Source of the DNA: Photobacterium sanctipauli
Lineage (GTDB): Bacteria; Pseudomonadota; Gammaproteobacteria; Enterobacterales; Vibrionaceae
DNA: 64,000 nt
NCBI RefSeq assembly: GCF_003026495.1
Contig: NZ_PYMA01000001.1
Span: forward strand, 62,001-126,000
Reading direction: 5' to 3'
Within the stretch, counting starts at the first letter, position 1; the number at the start of each line of letters is the position of its first letter. The notes under the pieces were generated by a model that worked only from the letters and a program-made list of their open reading frames with translations, made no database searches and was not told the origin of the DNA. This document shows positions 56,465 to 64,000 of this stretch, piece after piece. A program made the position numbers and the translations under genes.

Positions 56465-56942
56465 ACAAGCCACGCCTCTGTTGCCTTTGGCTGATTTGCA
56501 TCTGCCCGAAGCACCCGGTGTTTGGCCACTGGCGTGGGGTTGGTGGGCCGTGATTATCCTAGGGCTAGTTATAGCCGCCTTTGTCTTGGTAAGGATAAGA
56601 AAAGCCAATGCGGCAAATAAAGCACGCAAGGAAGCGCTAAACCAACTTAAGCAATTGAAGCAGGCGGGATCGTTTAATCAGCTGAACTTGCTGCTGCGCC
56701 AAGTGGCGATGTCTTACTACCCTCGCCAGGATGTAGCCGGTTTAACGGGCACCCAGTGGCTCGCCTTTCTTGATAGCTCGCTGCCCGCTCCTCAGCGAGG
56801 GTTCGAAGCACTGGCCAAACAGTGGCAACAGGGATTATTTTCCAATCAAGCCTTGTCAGAAAGTGACTTCAATGCCTGCTACAAACAAGCAGAGTTGTGG
56901 ATGAAAAAAGCCAAATTCAATCAAGAGGTAAGCGATGTTTGA
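56454..56942 (+). CDS. DUF4381 membrane protein
   Basis: A 162-residue protein with one membrane helix (WWAVIILGLVIAAFVLVRI) after a short Pro-rich start (LPLADLHLPEAPGVWPLAWG) and a cytoplasmic helical part. It matches the DUF4381 type found in MoxR/Bat operons. It overlaps both neighbouring genes by a few bases, so its production is coupled to theirs. Confidence 0.82.
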   Translation: MTNEQATPLLPLADLHLPEAPGVWPLAWGWWAVIILGLVIAAFVLVRIRKANAANKARKEALNQLKQLKQAGSFNQLNLLLRQVAMSYYPRQDVAGLTGTQWLAFLDSSLPAPQRGFEALAKQWQQGLFSNQALSESDFNACYKQAELWMKKAKFNQEVSDV

Positions 56943-57900
56943 GTTTCTATGGCTTTGGGCGTTTGCTATGCTGCCGCTTCCTTGGTTTGTCTATCGGTTT
57001 AGCAAACCTGCGGTAGAACCTTCCGCCATACGTCTACCCAAATTACCGGAAGGCTTAGGCCAAAAACAGCAAAAAAGCCGCTGGCTAGCAGGGCTCATGG
57101 CGGTTGCTTGGATCAGCCTGATTGCGGCCATTGCACGCCCCGTTTGGTACGGCGATCCTATTGAGATCAGCCCCGATCACCGCGATATGATGCTGGCGGT
57201 AGATCTATCAGGCTCAATGTCGATTGAAGATATGATCACCAACAATGGTGACAGCATCGATCGTCTTACCGCAGTAAAACAAGTGCTGCACGACTTCATT
57301 GGTAACCGTAAAGGGGATCGCCTTGGTCTGGTGCTATTTGCCAACCACGCCTACTTGCAAACCCCACTGACTTTTGACCGCAATACCGTACAACAACAGC
57401 TTGACCGCACCGTGTTGGGCCTTATTGGGCAGAGTACGGCCATCGGTGAGGGGCTGGGTATTGCAACCAAGACTTTCATTAACAGCGAAGCCCCGCAGCG
57501 GGTGATTATCTTGCTCAGTGATGGTGCGAATACCGCAGGGGTGATTGATCCTATTGAGGCCGCAGAACTCGCTGCCCGAAGTGATGTCACCATCTATACG
57601 GTGGGTGTGGGTGCAGAAGAAATGGAGCAACGCACCTTCTTCTCAACCCGTACTGTTAACCCGTCACAAGATCTCGACGAGCGCATGCTAACCCGTATTG
57701 CTGAAATGACGGGCGGCCAGTACTTTCGCGCCCGCAACCCGCAAGAGCTAAACAACATTTATCAACTTATCGATCAAATGGAACCTATCAACACCGCCCA
57801 ACAAACTTGGCGCCCGCAGCAAGAGCTTTTCCGCTTCCCGCTAGCCTTGGCTGTTTTGCTTTCTGTTGTCATCATGGTTATGAGGAAGCGACATGGCTAA
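56935..57900 (+). CDS. BatA-like VWA-domain membrane protein
   Basis: A 321-residue protein with an N-terminal and a C-terminal membrane helix and a von Willebrand A domain (~80-280) between them. The metal-ion site DLSGSMS is intact, and LLSDGANTAGV follows. It fits the BatA part of the Bacteroides aerotolerance (Bat) gene set. It is coupled to the genes on both sides. Confidence 0.88.
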   Translation: MFEFLWLWAFAMLPLPWFVYRFSKPAVEPSAIRLPKLPEGLGQKQQKSRWLAGLMAVAWISLIAAIARPVWYGDPIEISPDHRDMMLAVDLSGSMSIEDMITNNGDSIDRLTAVKQVLHDFIGNRKGDRLGLVLFANHAYLQTPLTFDRNTVQQQLDRTVLGLIGQSTAIGEGLGIATKTFINSEAPQRVIILLSDGANTAGVIDPIEAAELAARSDVTIYTVGVGAEEMEQRTFFSTRTVNPSQDLDERMLTRIAEMTGGQYFRARNPQELNNIYQLIDQMEPINTAQQTWRPQQELFRFPLALAVLLSVVIMVMRKRHG

Positions 57901-59857
57901 TTTTACATTTCTATACCCGCTCTGGCTCATTGCCTTGCTGCCGTTGGCACTCCTTGTACCTTGGCTGAGTCGAGGTAAATCAAAGCAGGGGCTGATAGCC
58001 CCCCACCTCGCCGAGCGACTTGGCATCAGCCAAAGCAAGCAAGTAAATAAACTGCCTTGGCTTGGCACCTTCTGGGCAATTGCTGTCATCGCCATGGCTG
58101 GCCCTAGTTGGCAGACCAACACCCTACCCGCCTACAGCATTTCTGGTGCTAGGGTACTGGTAATGGATATGTCGCGCTCGATGTATGCCACCGACATCAC
58201 GCCAAATCGCCTAACCCAAGCCAGGTTCAAAGCGCTGGATATGCTGCCGGGCTGGAAAGAAGGTACAACAGGGCTAGTTACCTACGCCGCCGATGGTTAC
58301 ACCATCAGCCCATTGACCCAAGATAGCAGCACCCTATCGAACCTGATCCCACACCTGTCTCCGGAAACCATGCCAATTCAGGGCAGCAATGCCGCGGCGG
58401 GTATCGAGGAAGCGATCAACCTGCTGAAACAAGCAGGCCACCAGCAAGGTGACATCATCTTGATCAGCGATGGCTTGAGCGACAGGGAATCTAACGCAGT
58501 CAATGCATTGCTTGCCGGTAGCCAATACCGACTCTCTATCTTGGCGGTAGGCACTACCCAAGGAGCCCCGGTTAAGCTGCCAGACGGGCGCCTACTAACC
58601 AACAGCCAAGGAAAAACGGTGGTCGCAAAAGTCGATCTTGATACCCTGCTACCACTTACACGCACTACAGGCGGTCAGCTAGAACTGTCACGAGCAAACA
58701 ATGCGGATGTTGACCGTATTGTGGCGCTGACAGCAACACCTCGCGAAGCGGCTAACGAAAGCAAGGAAAAAGAGCTCAACGAACGATTGAATAACGGCTT
58801 TTGGCTCCTAATTCCTTTGGTCGTCATTGCCTTGTTTGGCTTTCGACGCGGCATTGTGCTCGCCGTGCTTGTTACTGTTATGCCTTTTGATCCAGCCTAT
58901 GCGGCTTCATGGCAAACACCCTTTAAAAACAGTGATACCCGAGGGTTTGAACTCTACGAACAAGGGAATTTTGCTGAAGCTGCAGATCAATTTGAGTCTC
59001 CGGCTTGGAAAGGAGCAGCCCAATACAAGGCCGGCGAGTTTGAACAGAGTATCGAGACATTGTCGCCACTTGATGATCTAAACTCCCGCTATAACCTCGC
59101 CAATGCTTATGCGCAAACACAGCAGTTTGACCAAGCAATTGACCTGTATCAGTCCATTCTTGAGCAAGATCCTACCAATGGCGATGCGAAGCGAAATCTT
59201 GAGCTAGTCAAGCAGCTAAAGGATCAGCAAGAGCAGCAGTCTGATCAAGACCAAGAATCGGGTGATCAGAGCCAGGAGGACCAGCAAACAGGTGACAGCT
59301 CAGATCAGAACCAACAAGGGCAAGATCAGCAGTCCCCTTCAGATGGTCAGCAAGAAAATAGCTCCCAAAGCGATTCTCAGCAACAAAATCAGGAAGGCAA
59401 GGATTCTGAGCAGTCTGACGCTGCACAGCAAAACTCTGAACAACAGGGCTCGAGTCAAGAAGGTTCGCAGCAGTCTGGATCAGAGCAACAAAATGCGGAT
59501 CAGCAAGGGGCTGAGCAGAGCGATTCCCAGCAACAAGCATCTGCACAGCAAAACTCAGCCCAAGAACAGGAAACTCTAGAAAATGATGCGGCCCAAAACG
59601 ATGGTGATGAACAAGATAGCAGCCAAACTGACGCTAACTCGCTAGCCAGCGAACAGCAAGCGGATCGCGACGGCGACGAAGAAGCTCAGGCTGTGCAAGC
59701 CGCTGGAGAGGATGGGAGCAGTGGTATTTCTGCCAGTGACCCTGTTCTCAAGAAGCTGGAACAAATCCCCGATGATACTGCAGCGCTAATCCGCGCACAG
59801 ATGATTTTGCAAGCAAGACAAAAACAAGCTCCTGAAGCGACGGAAAACTCATGGTAA
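57893..59857 (+). CDS. BatB/BatC-like VWA and TPR protein with acidic Gln/Ser-rich tail
   Basis: A 654-residue protein that looks like BatB and BatC joined. The N-terminal part has two membrane helices and a VWA domain with the metal site DMSRSMYAT. A further membrane segment follows, then TPR repeats (ELYEQGNFAEAADQFE, FDQAIDLYQSILEQDPTN). Residues ~440-600 are a low-complexity run rich in Gln, Ser, Asp and Glu, with short blocks resembling QQNSEQQGSSQEGSQQ. The last ~40 residues are more normal (DPVLKKLEQIPDDTAALIRA). Such runs vary in length between strains. Confidence 0.85.
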   Translation: MANFTFLYPLWLIALLPLALLVPWLSRGKSKQGLIAPHLAERLGISQSKQVNKLPWLGTFWAIAVIAMAGPSWQTNTLPAYSISGARVLVMDMSRSMYATDITPNRLTQARFKALDMLPGWKEGTTGLVTYAADGYTISPLTQDSSTLSNLIPHLSPETMPIQGSNAAAGIEEAINLLKQAGHQQGDIILISDGLSDRESNAVNALLAGSQYRLSILAVGTTQGAPVKLPDGRLLTNSQGKTVVAKVDLDTLLPLTRTTGGQLELSRANNADVDRIVALTATPREAANESKEKELNERLNNGFWLLIPLVVIALFGFRRGIVLAVLVTVMPFDPAYAASWQTPFKNSDTRGFELYEQGNFAEAADQFESPAWKGAAQYKAGEFEQSIETLSPLDDLNSRYNLANAYAQTQQFDQAIDLYQSILEQDPTNGDAKRNLELVKQLKDQQEQQSDQDQESGDQSQEDQQTGDSSDQNQQGQDQQSPSDGQQENSSQSDSQQQNQEGKDSEQSDAAQQNSEQQGSSQEGSQQSGSEQQNADQQGAEQSDSQQQASAQQNSAQEQETLENDAAQNDGDEQDSSQTDANSLASEQQADRDGDEEAQAVQAAGEDGSSGISASDPVLKKLEQIPDDTAALIRAQMILQARQKQAPEATENSW

Positions 59858-61551
59858 CAGCAATGACACCACAACTTACTCAACCACAGCGCTCACTCTT
59901 GCCTCGAAGAGTCAGCCTATTCGTGCGCTATTTCCTTTGTCTACTGATGTTCACCTTTAGTTTGCAAAGCTATGCTGCACAGGCAATCGCCACCGTTTCA
60001 AAAAATGTGGTCGGCGTTAATGAAGTCTTTCAGCTAAAAGTTTCGATAGACGACAACGTTAATACCAGTTCACTGGATCTCTCGCCGCTAGGCGAGCACT
60101 TCAACTATGGGACTCCTTCGGTAAGTAGCGGTACCTCGATAGTTAATGGCGTCGTCACGCGCAGTACCGAGTGGACTGTTGCCGTTGCCGCTAAAGAAAT
60201 TGGTGAATGGACTATCCCGAGCTTTCGCATCGGGGCAACCGAGACGGATCCTATTACCATTACTTCGCTTAAATCCGCAAACAGCACTAATGGCGGTACA
60301 GCAAAGCCTGATATTCATCTCGATTTTGATATTGATAAAGACAGCTTGTACATCGGCGAAAGTATCCGCTACACAGTACGCATTCGTATTGGCGAACAAC
60401 TCAGCCAACCAACCCTCATCGCGCCATCTGGCGAAGGGCTTGAAGTAAAGCAAAATGGTGATGACCGCCAAACCGAAACCGTACTCAACGGTAAGCGCTA
60501 CATTATTATCACTCGCGACTACCAAATTACGGCAAATAAAGCAGGGGACATCCTTCTGCGCGGTGCCCAGTTCAAAGGCAATGTGATTAAAGGAAGCCGT
60601 GGTTTCGGCTCGACCTTACGGGTACCACTTGACCTTCAAACCCAAGACATCACGCTGGCAGTGACAGACAAGCCAGCCGATTACAAAGGGTTATGGCTAC
60701 CAACTGAAGACTTGGTGCTTGAGCAAGACTGGCAGCCACAGACTGAGACGGTCAAAGTCGGCGAGCCAATCAGCCGTACCATTACGCTGAAAATTAAAAA
60801 TGCTGAACAAAGTACGATGCCGAATCTCAGCCTGAACTACCCAAGCAATGTTCGGGTTTATGATGAGAAGCCAATTTATGGTAGCGATGCTGGTTATACC
60901 ACAATGACAGTAAAGCAGGTGATCATTGCTCGTAACGAAGGGAATGTCAGCTTACCGCCGTTAACGATTAACTGGTGGAATACATCAACCAACCGTCAAG
61001 AGAGCAGCAAAATTGAAGGGTTTGAGCTAAGCGTACAGGCAGGGGAAACCGGTAATAACGCCCTACCTTTACAGCCTGCTCCTGATGTAGCACCAACGGC
61101 TAACCAGCCAACCCCTCAACCTGTTTCGACAGAGACCAGCAGCAACTGGTGGCCGTGGTTGAGTTTGGTGCTATTCATTCTTTGGGTTGGGACGATCAAA
61201 TTGTGGCTCAACGAACGTAAGAAGCACCCTGTAGAGGTAGCCGACAAAGGGATGAAGGCAAACAACACTATCACGCCTGTGGCGGGTATGCTAAAAGCGG
61301 CAAAAGACGATCAGCCTATCCAGTTTCAGGCTTATTTTGACCAATGGCGAGCTGCCAACCCTGAGCATCCATCAACGACAGAAGTTAAGGCTGCCATCGA
61401 GCGATACATGCAACAGCAATACAGTAAAAGTGGTCTCGATAATGAATCAACATCTACGCTGATTACCTTGCTTGAATCACTCGAAAAGCAAAACAAAGTG
61501 CATAAAAATACGCAACAGAGTGCACTCTCACCACTTGTACCTGATGCCTAG
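59851..61551 (+). CDS. BatD-like exported protein
   Basis: A 566-residue BatD-type (oxygen-tolerance) protein. It has an N-terminal signal helix (YFLCLLMFTFSLQSYAAQA), a large beta-rich periplasmic part (QAIATVSKNVVGVNEVFQLK at its start), a membrane helix (~430-450, WWPWLSLVLFILWVGTIKLW) and a cytoplasmic tail. It is the last gene of the operon, overlapping batB/C by 7 nt. The start could be ATG 59851 or 59863. The operon is commonly linked to stress or envelope maintenance, but its function is not settled. Confidence 0.85.
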   Translation: MVTAMTPQLTQPQRSLLPRRVSLFVRYFLCLLMFTFSLQSYAAQAIATVSKNVVGVNEVFQLKVSIDDNVNTSSLDLSPLGEHFNYGTPSVSSGTSIVNGVVTRSTEWTVAVAAKEIGEWTIPSFRIGATETDPITITSLKSANSTNGGTAKPDIHLDFDIDKDSLYIGESIRYTVRIRIGEQLSQPTLIAPSGEGLEVKQNGDDRQTETVLNGKRYIIITRDYQITANKAGDILLRGAQFKGNVIKGSRGFGSTLRVPLDLQTQDITLAVTDKPADYKGLWLPTEDLVLEQDWQPQTETVKVGEPISRTITLKIKNAEQSTMPNLSLNYPSNVRVYDEKPIYGSDAGYTTMTVKQVIIARNEGNVSLPPLTINWWNTSTNRQESSKIEGFELSVQAGETGNNALPLQPAPDVAPTANQPTPQPVSTETSSNWWPWLSLVLFILWVGTIKLWLNERKKHPVEVADKGMKANNTITPVAGMLKAAKDDQPIQFQAYFDQWRAANPEHPSTTEVKAAIERYMQQQYSKSGLDNESTSTLITLLESLEKQNKVHKNTQQSALSPLVPDA

Positions 61552-61582
61552 CTGAACAAAATGTAACTTACACTAAAACCAC

Positions 61583-61610
61583 AAAGCCCATGACATCATG
61601 GGCTTTTTTA
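61583..61610 (+). terminator. Terminator of the Bat operon
   Basis: AAAGCCCATGA / TCATGGGCTTT, 11-bp stem with a 2-nt loop, followed by TTTTTT. Confidence 0.95.
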
Positions 61611-61836
61611 ACATTTGTACGACATTAACCACTACTTTCTCGCCCCACAGCAGTCCTGAATACTAGAGCCAGCAATGGCTTGAAAAGACACCACAAACAA
61701 TTGTTAATTGCGCGTTAACCAATAGTTTCTAAAAACAAAGATAGAAATAGCCAGTAATTTCTGTTACAAAACATGACCGAAGCGAATTTAAATGCTTCAC
61801 TATATAAATACAAATTATTCATATTCAGGATGTACC

Positions 61837-63072
61837 ATGAATCAAACACAACCTTTCCTAGCCCGAATTGCGAATGGAAGTCTCGTAATCCAGATACTCA
61901 TAGGTATCGTTGCAGGTATCCTTATCGCAACTGTCTCACCAGAAAACGCCATGAAAGTAGGCTTTCTTGGTGGACTTTTTGTTAGTGCCTTGAAAGCCGT
62001 CGCGCCAATTTTAGTCTTTATTTTGGTTGCGTCATCTATCGCCAACCAGAAGAAAGGCGCCCATACCAACATGAAGCCAATCATTGTGCTGTATATGTTT
62101 GGTACGCTAATGGCAGCATTAACCGCGGTAACCATGAGTTTCCTTTTCCCAACCACTTTGACTCTTGTTGCCAACACCGCAAGCGCGACCCCGCCAGAAG
62201 GCATCGCTGAAGTTTTGAATACCTTGTTATTCAAGATCGTTGATAACCCAGTAAATGCCCTAATGACAGGTAACTTCATTGGTATTCTTGCTTGGGCGAT
62301 TGCACTTGGTTTTGCCCTACACCAAGCTAGCGATGCAACCAAGCAGGTATTCCACGACGTATCGAACGGTATCACTATGATTGTTCGTTTCGTGATCCGC
62401 CTAGCACCAATTGGTATTTTCGGCCTTGTTGCCAACACCTTCGCCGAAACTGGCTTTGATGCTCTGTTTGCTTACGGTCACCTACTAGCAGTACTACTTG
62501 GCTCAATGCTAATCATCGCGCTGGTTGTAAACCCAATCATTGTATTTGTGAAAACCAAAGAAAACCCATACCCATTGGTTCTTCGCTGTATCCGCGAAAG
62601 TGGTATCACCGCATTCTTTACCCGTAGTTCTGCTGCCAACATTCCGGTGAACATGCAGCTATGTAAAGATCTGGATCTTCACGAAGACACTTACTCGGTA
62701 TCTATTCCTCTGGGCGCAACCATCAATATGGCGGGTGCTGCGATCACCATTACTGTACTAACACTTGCTGCAGTGCACACCATGGGCATTGAAGTTGATA
62801 TTGCGACAGCTGTCCTACTGAGTGTTGTAGCAGCCGTATCGGCCTGTGGTGCATCAGGTGTCGCCGGTGGCTCGCTACTGCTTATCCCGCTGGCTTGTAG
62901 CTTGTTTGGTATCCCAAATGAAGTCGCAATGCAGGTTGTTGCGGTAGGCTTCATTATCGGGGTGATTCAAGACTCAGCCGAAACAGCACTAAACAGCTCT
63001 ACTGACGTTATCTTTACGGCAGCAGCTTGTAAGGGTGCCGAAGCGAAATTGACCTCTGCGGAAACTGCATAA
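61837..63072 (+). CDS. sstT: Sodium/serine-threonine symporter SstT
   Basis: Imports serine and threonine with Na+; 411 residues, DAACS family. It has about eight membrane helices and the family motifs [13 protein letters not shown] and [16 protein letters not shown]. The start at 61837 (AGGA about 6 nt upstream) matches the usual SstT N-terminus ([11 protein letters not shown]); a frame opening at 61792 adds 15 unlikely residues. Confidence 0.94.
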   Translation: MNQTQPFLARIANGSLVIQILIGIVAGILIATVSPENAMKVGFLGGLFVSALKAVAPILVFILVASSIANQKKGAHTNMKPIIVLYMFGTLMAALTAVTMSFLFPTTLTLVANTASATPPEGIAEVLNTLLFKIVDNPVNALMTGNFIGILAWAIALGFALHQASDATKQVFHDVSNGITMIVRFVIRLAPIGIFGLVANTFAETGFDALFAYGHLLAVLLGSMLIIALVVNPIIVFVKTKENPYPLVLRCIRESGITAFFTRSSAANIPVNMQLCKDLDLHEDTYSVSIPLGATINMAGAAITITVLTLAAVHTMGIEVDIATAVLLSVVAAVSACGASGVAGGSLLLIPLACSLFGIPNEVAMQVVAVGFIIGVIQDSAETALNSSTDVIFTAAACKGAEAKLTSAETA

Positions 63073-63160
63073 CGTCAGTATTCGTTATTAAGAGCCAGTA
63101 ACGTCGTTGATAGCAGTTCCGCTCTTAATATCAATTCGTGATGTTTTACGACTAATATAA

Positions 63161-63191
63161 AAAAATCCAGCCTTCAAAGGCTGGATTTTTT
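63161..63191. terminator. Bidirectional terminator between sstT and ompA
   Basis: AAAAATCCAGCCTT / AAGGCTGGATTTTT, perfect 14-bp stem with a CAA loop, between convergent genes. Confidence 0.95.
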
Positions 63192-63236
63192 ATTTGGTAG
63201 AAAGAGAGAACAACGAATTACCCTTCCCTATCGAAC

Positions 63237-64000
63237 TTATTTCGTCATTTCAAAGCCAGGTACAAACACTTCTACACGACGGTTCTTCGCTCGACCTTCT
63301 TCCGTATCGTTTGGTGCAACAGGCTCAAGCTCACCTTTACCTTGCGCGACAATACGTGATTTATCGATACCAAAGTGTGTACCCACATACCCAGCAACCA
63401 CTGCTGCACGTTCTTCAGACAGTGTCTGGTTATACTCTTCAGAACCACGGCTATCAGTGTGGCCTACAACATATAGCTGAGTATTTGGGTAATCAACCAA
63501 TTGCTGGGCAACTGGCTGTAGCAAGTCAATATCAGCCTGAGTCAATGCGTCACTATCAAAGGCAAATGGCAAAGTTGCGCTGACTGCTTCAATTTGTACC
63601 ACCTGTGGCTGCGGAGCCGGCTCTGGCATTGGCTCTGGCTCAGGTTCAATGATTGCCACCGGTGCTGGGGCTCCCCAATGGTAAACCAAGCCTAGACCAT
63701 AGAAGTGAACATCACTTTCGCCCGGCTTATTTGCACCCTTGTCACCCACTTGGTTGTAATATTGATATTCCAATCGTGCGGAAAGATTATCGCTAAAATA
63801 GTACTCGGCACCGACACCCGCCGTTGCTGAAACACCGCTCTCATCTTGGTTGTTCACACCATTATCAGCATCGAAAATAAAACCACCGGCTTTGGCGTAA
63901 ATGTCGAAAGACTTAGAAACTTCGTAAGTAAACTTACCGACAAAATCTAGCCCTTGGACTTCGAAACCATCATTTGCATAATCAGCCTGGCCAAGGTAGG
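63237..64000 (-). CDS. ompA: OmpA-family outer-membrane protein, 3' part (5' end outside window)
   Basis: The frame is open to the window edge, so about 254 C-terminal residues are seen. The first part has barrel strands (FDIYAKAGGFIFD; LEYQYYNQVGDKG; FYGLGLVYHWG). A Pro-Glu linker (EPEPEPMPEPAPQPQ) follows, then the OmpA peptidoglycan-binding domain with FAFDSDALTQADIDLLQPVA, VVGHTDSRGSEEYNQTLSEE and RRVEVFV. It ties the outer membrane to the cell wall. The GTG at 63857 is not a start, since the barrel continues upstream of it. Confidence 0.93.
   Translation of the reverse strand, partial: YLGQADYANDGFEVQGLDFVGKFTYEVSKSFDIYAKAGGFIFDADNGVNNQDESGVSATAGVGAEYYFSDNLSARLEYQYYNQVGDKGANKPGESDVHFYGLGLVYHWGAPAPVAIIEPEPEPMPEPAPQPQVVQIEAVSATLPFAFDSDALTQADIDLLQPVAQQLVDYPNTQLYVVGHTDSRGSEEYNQTLSEERAAVVAGYVGTHFGIDKSRIVAQGKGELEPVAPNDTEEGRAKNRRVEVFVPGFEMTK

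Noticed and set aside
61773..61985. Short frame overlapping the sstT start
   Set aside because: It runs out of frame into sstT, has no ribosome-binding site and looks like a shadow.
63194..63583. Plus-strand frame of 129 codons opposite ompA
   Set aside because: It is antisense to a clear OmpA domain and its protein shows no recognisable features.
1..64000. CRISPR arrays, tRNA or rRNA genes, insertion sequences
   Set aside because: No regularly spaced repeats, tRNA-like or rRNA-like stretches, transposase motifs or flanking inverted repeats were found by reading.

Overview
The window reads as chromosomal DNA of a marine gammaproteobacterium of the family Vibrionaceae, most likely Photobacterium or a close relative. 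This is inferred from the phaB-phaA-phaP-phaC order with a short phasin, the urease operon carrying hupE/ureJ between ureE and ureF, the vibrio-type MoxR/Bat operon, SstT, and moderate GC. No rRNA, tRNA, CRISPR array, insertion sequence or prophage gene was seen.

Layout. 1-6.8 kb: end of a LysR regulator, a CSS/EAL c-di-GMP phosphodiesterase, a GNAT acetyltransferase broken by one TAG, an FAD monooxygenase and a membrane protein divergent from a TetR regulator with three matching operators, then an AraC regulator also broken by one TAG. 7-16.4 kb: a TolC/adaptor/RND efflux operon, a serine hydrolase, a putative barrel protein and a DcaP-like porin. The efflux operon and the hydrolase share an unusual direct-repeat promoter motif. 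16.4-20.9 kb: a GntR-controlled operon with an M20 ureide/carbamoyl amidohydrolase, a YfcC permease and a DUF1028 protein. 20.9-25.1 kb: a small protein, an auxiliary-type trpS behind a Trp-codon leader peptide, an MFS exporter with its AraC regulator, and a small secreted protein. 25.2-32.4 kb: a PHP-domain lipoprotein, then a TauE/SafE permease with twin IolE-like isomerases, divergent from a thiolase/CoA-transferase operon. 32.4-37.5 kb: an ABC-F ATPase with a long structured leader, a PAS-GGDEF cyclase and gamma-glutamyltransferase. 37.6-41.9 kb: the PHB operon. 42.3-54.1 kb: a 13-gene urea uptake and urease operon (urtABCDE-ureDABCE-hupE-ureFG) behind a sigma-54 promoter. 54.6-61.6 kb: the MoxR/DUF58/Bat operon. 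61.8-64 kb: sstT and the 3' part of an OmpA-type gene.

How the genes work together. Urea is imported by UrtABCDE and hydrolysed by nickel urease, apparently under nitrogen-limitation control (sigma-54 with possible NtrC sites). The ureide operon and Ggt are further organic-nitrogen scavenging routes. The PHB operon stores carbon as polymer, and the thiolase/CoA-transferase set probably handles acetoacetyl-CoA catabolism.

The strongest candidates for something undescribed are RNA leaders. The first is a complete translational attenuator upstream of trpS: an 18-codon peptide with tandem Trp codons, an anti-sequestor and a perfect 9-bp hairpin hiding the trpS ribosome-binding site. The second is a 5' leader of about 257 nt on the ABC-F gene with mutually exclusive pairings that end at its ribosome-binding site. 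All functional statements rest on motif reading; no alignment, folding program or database search was run.
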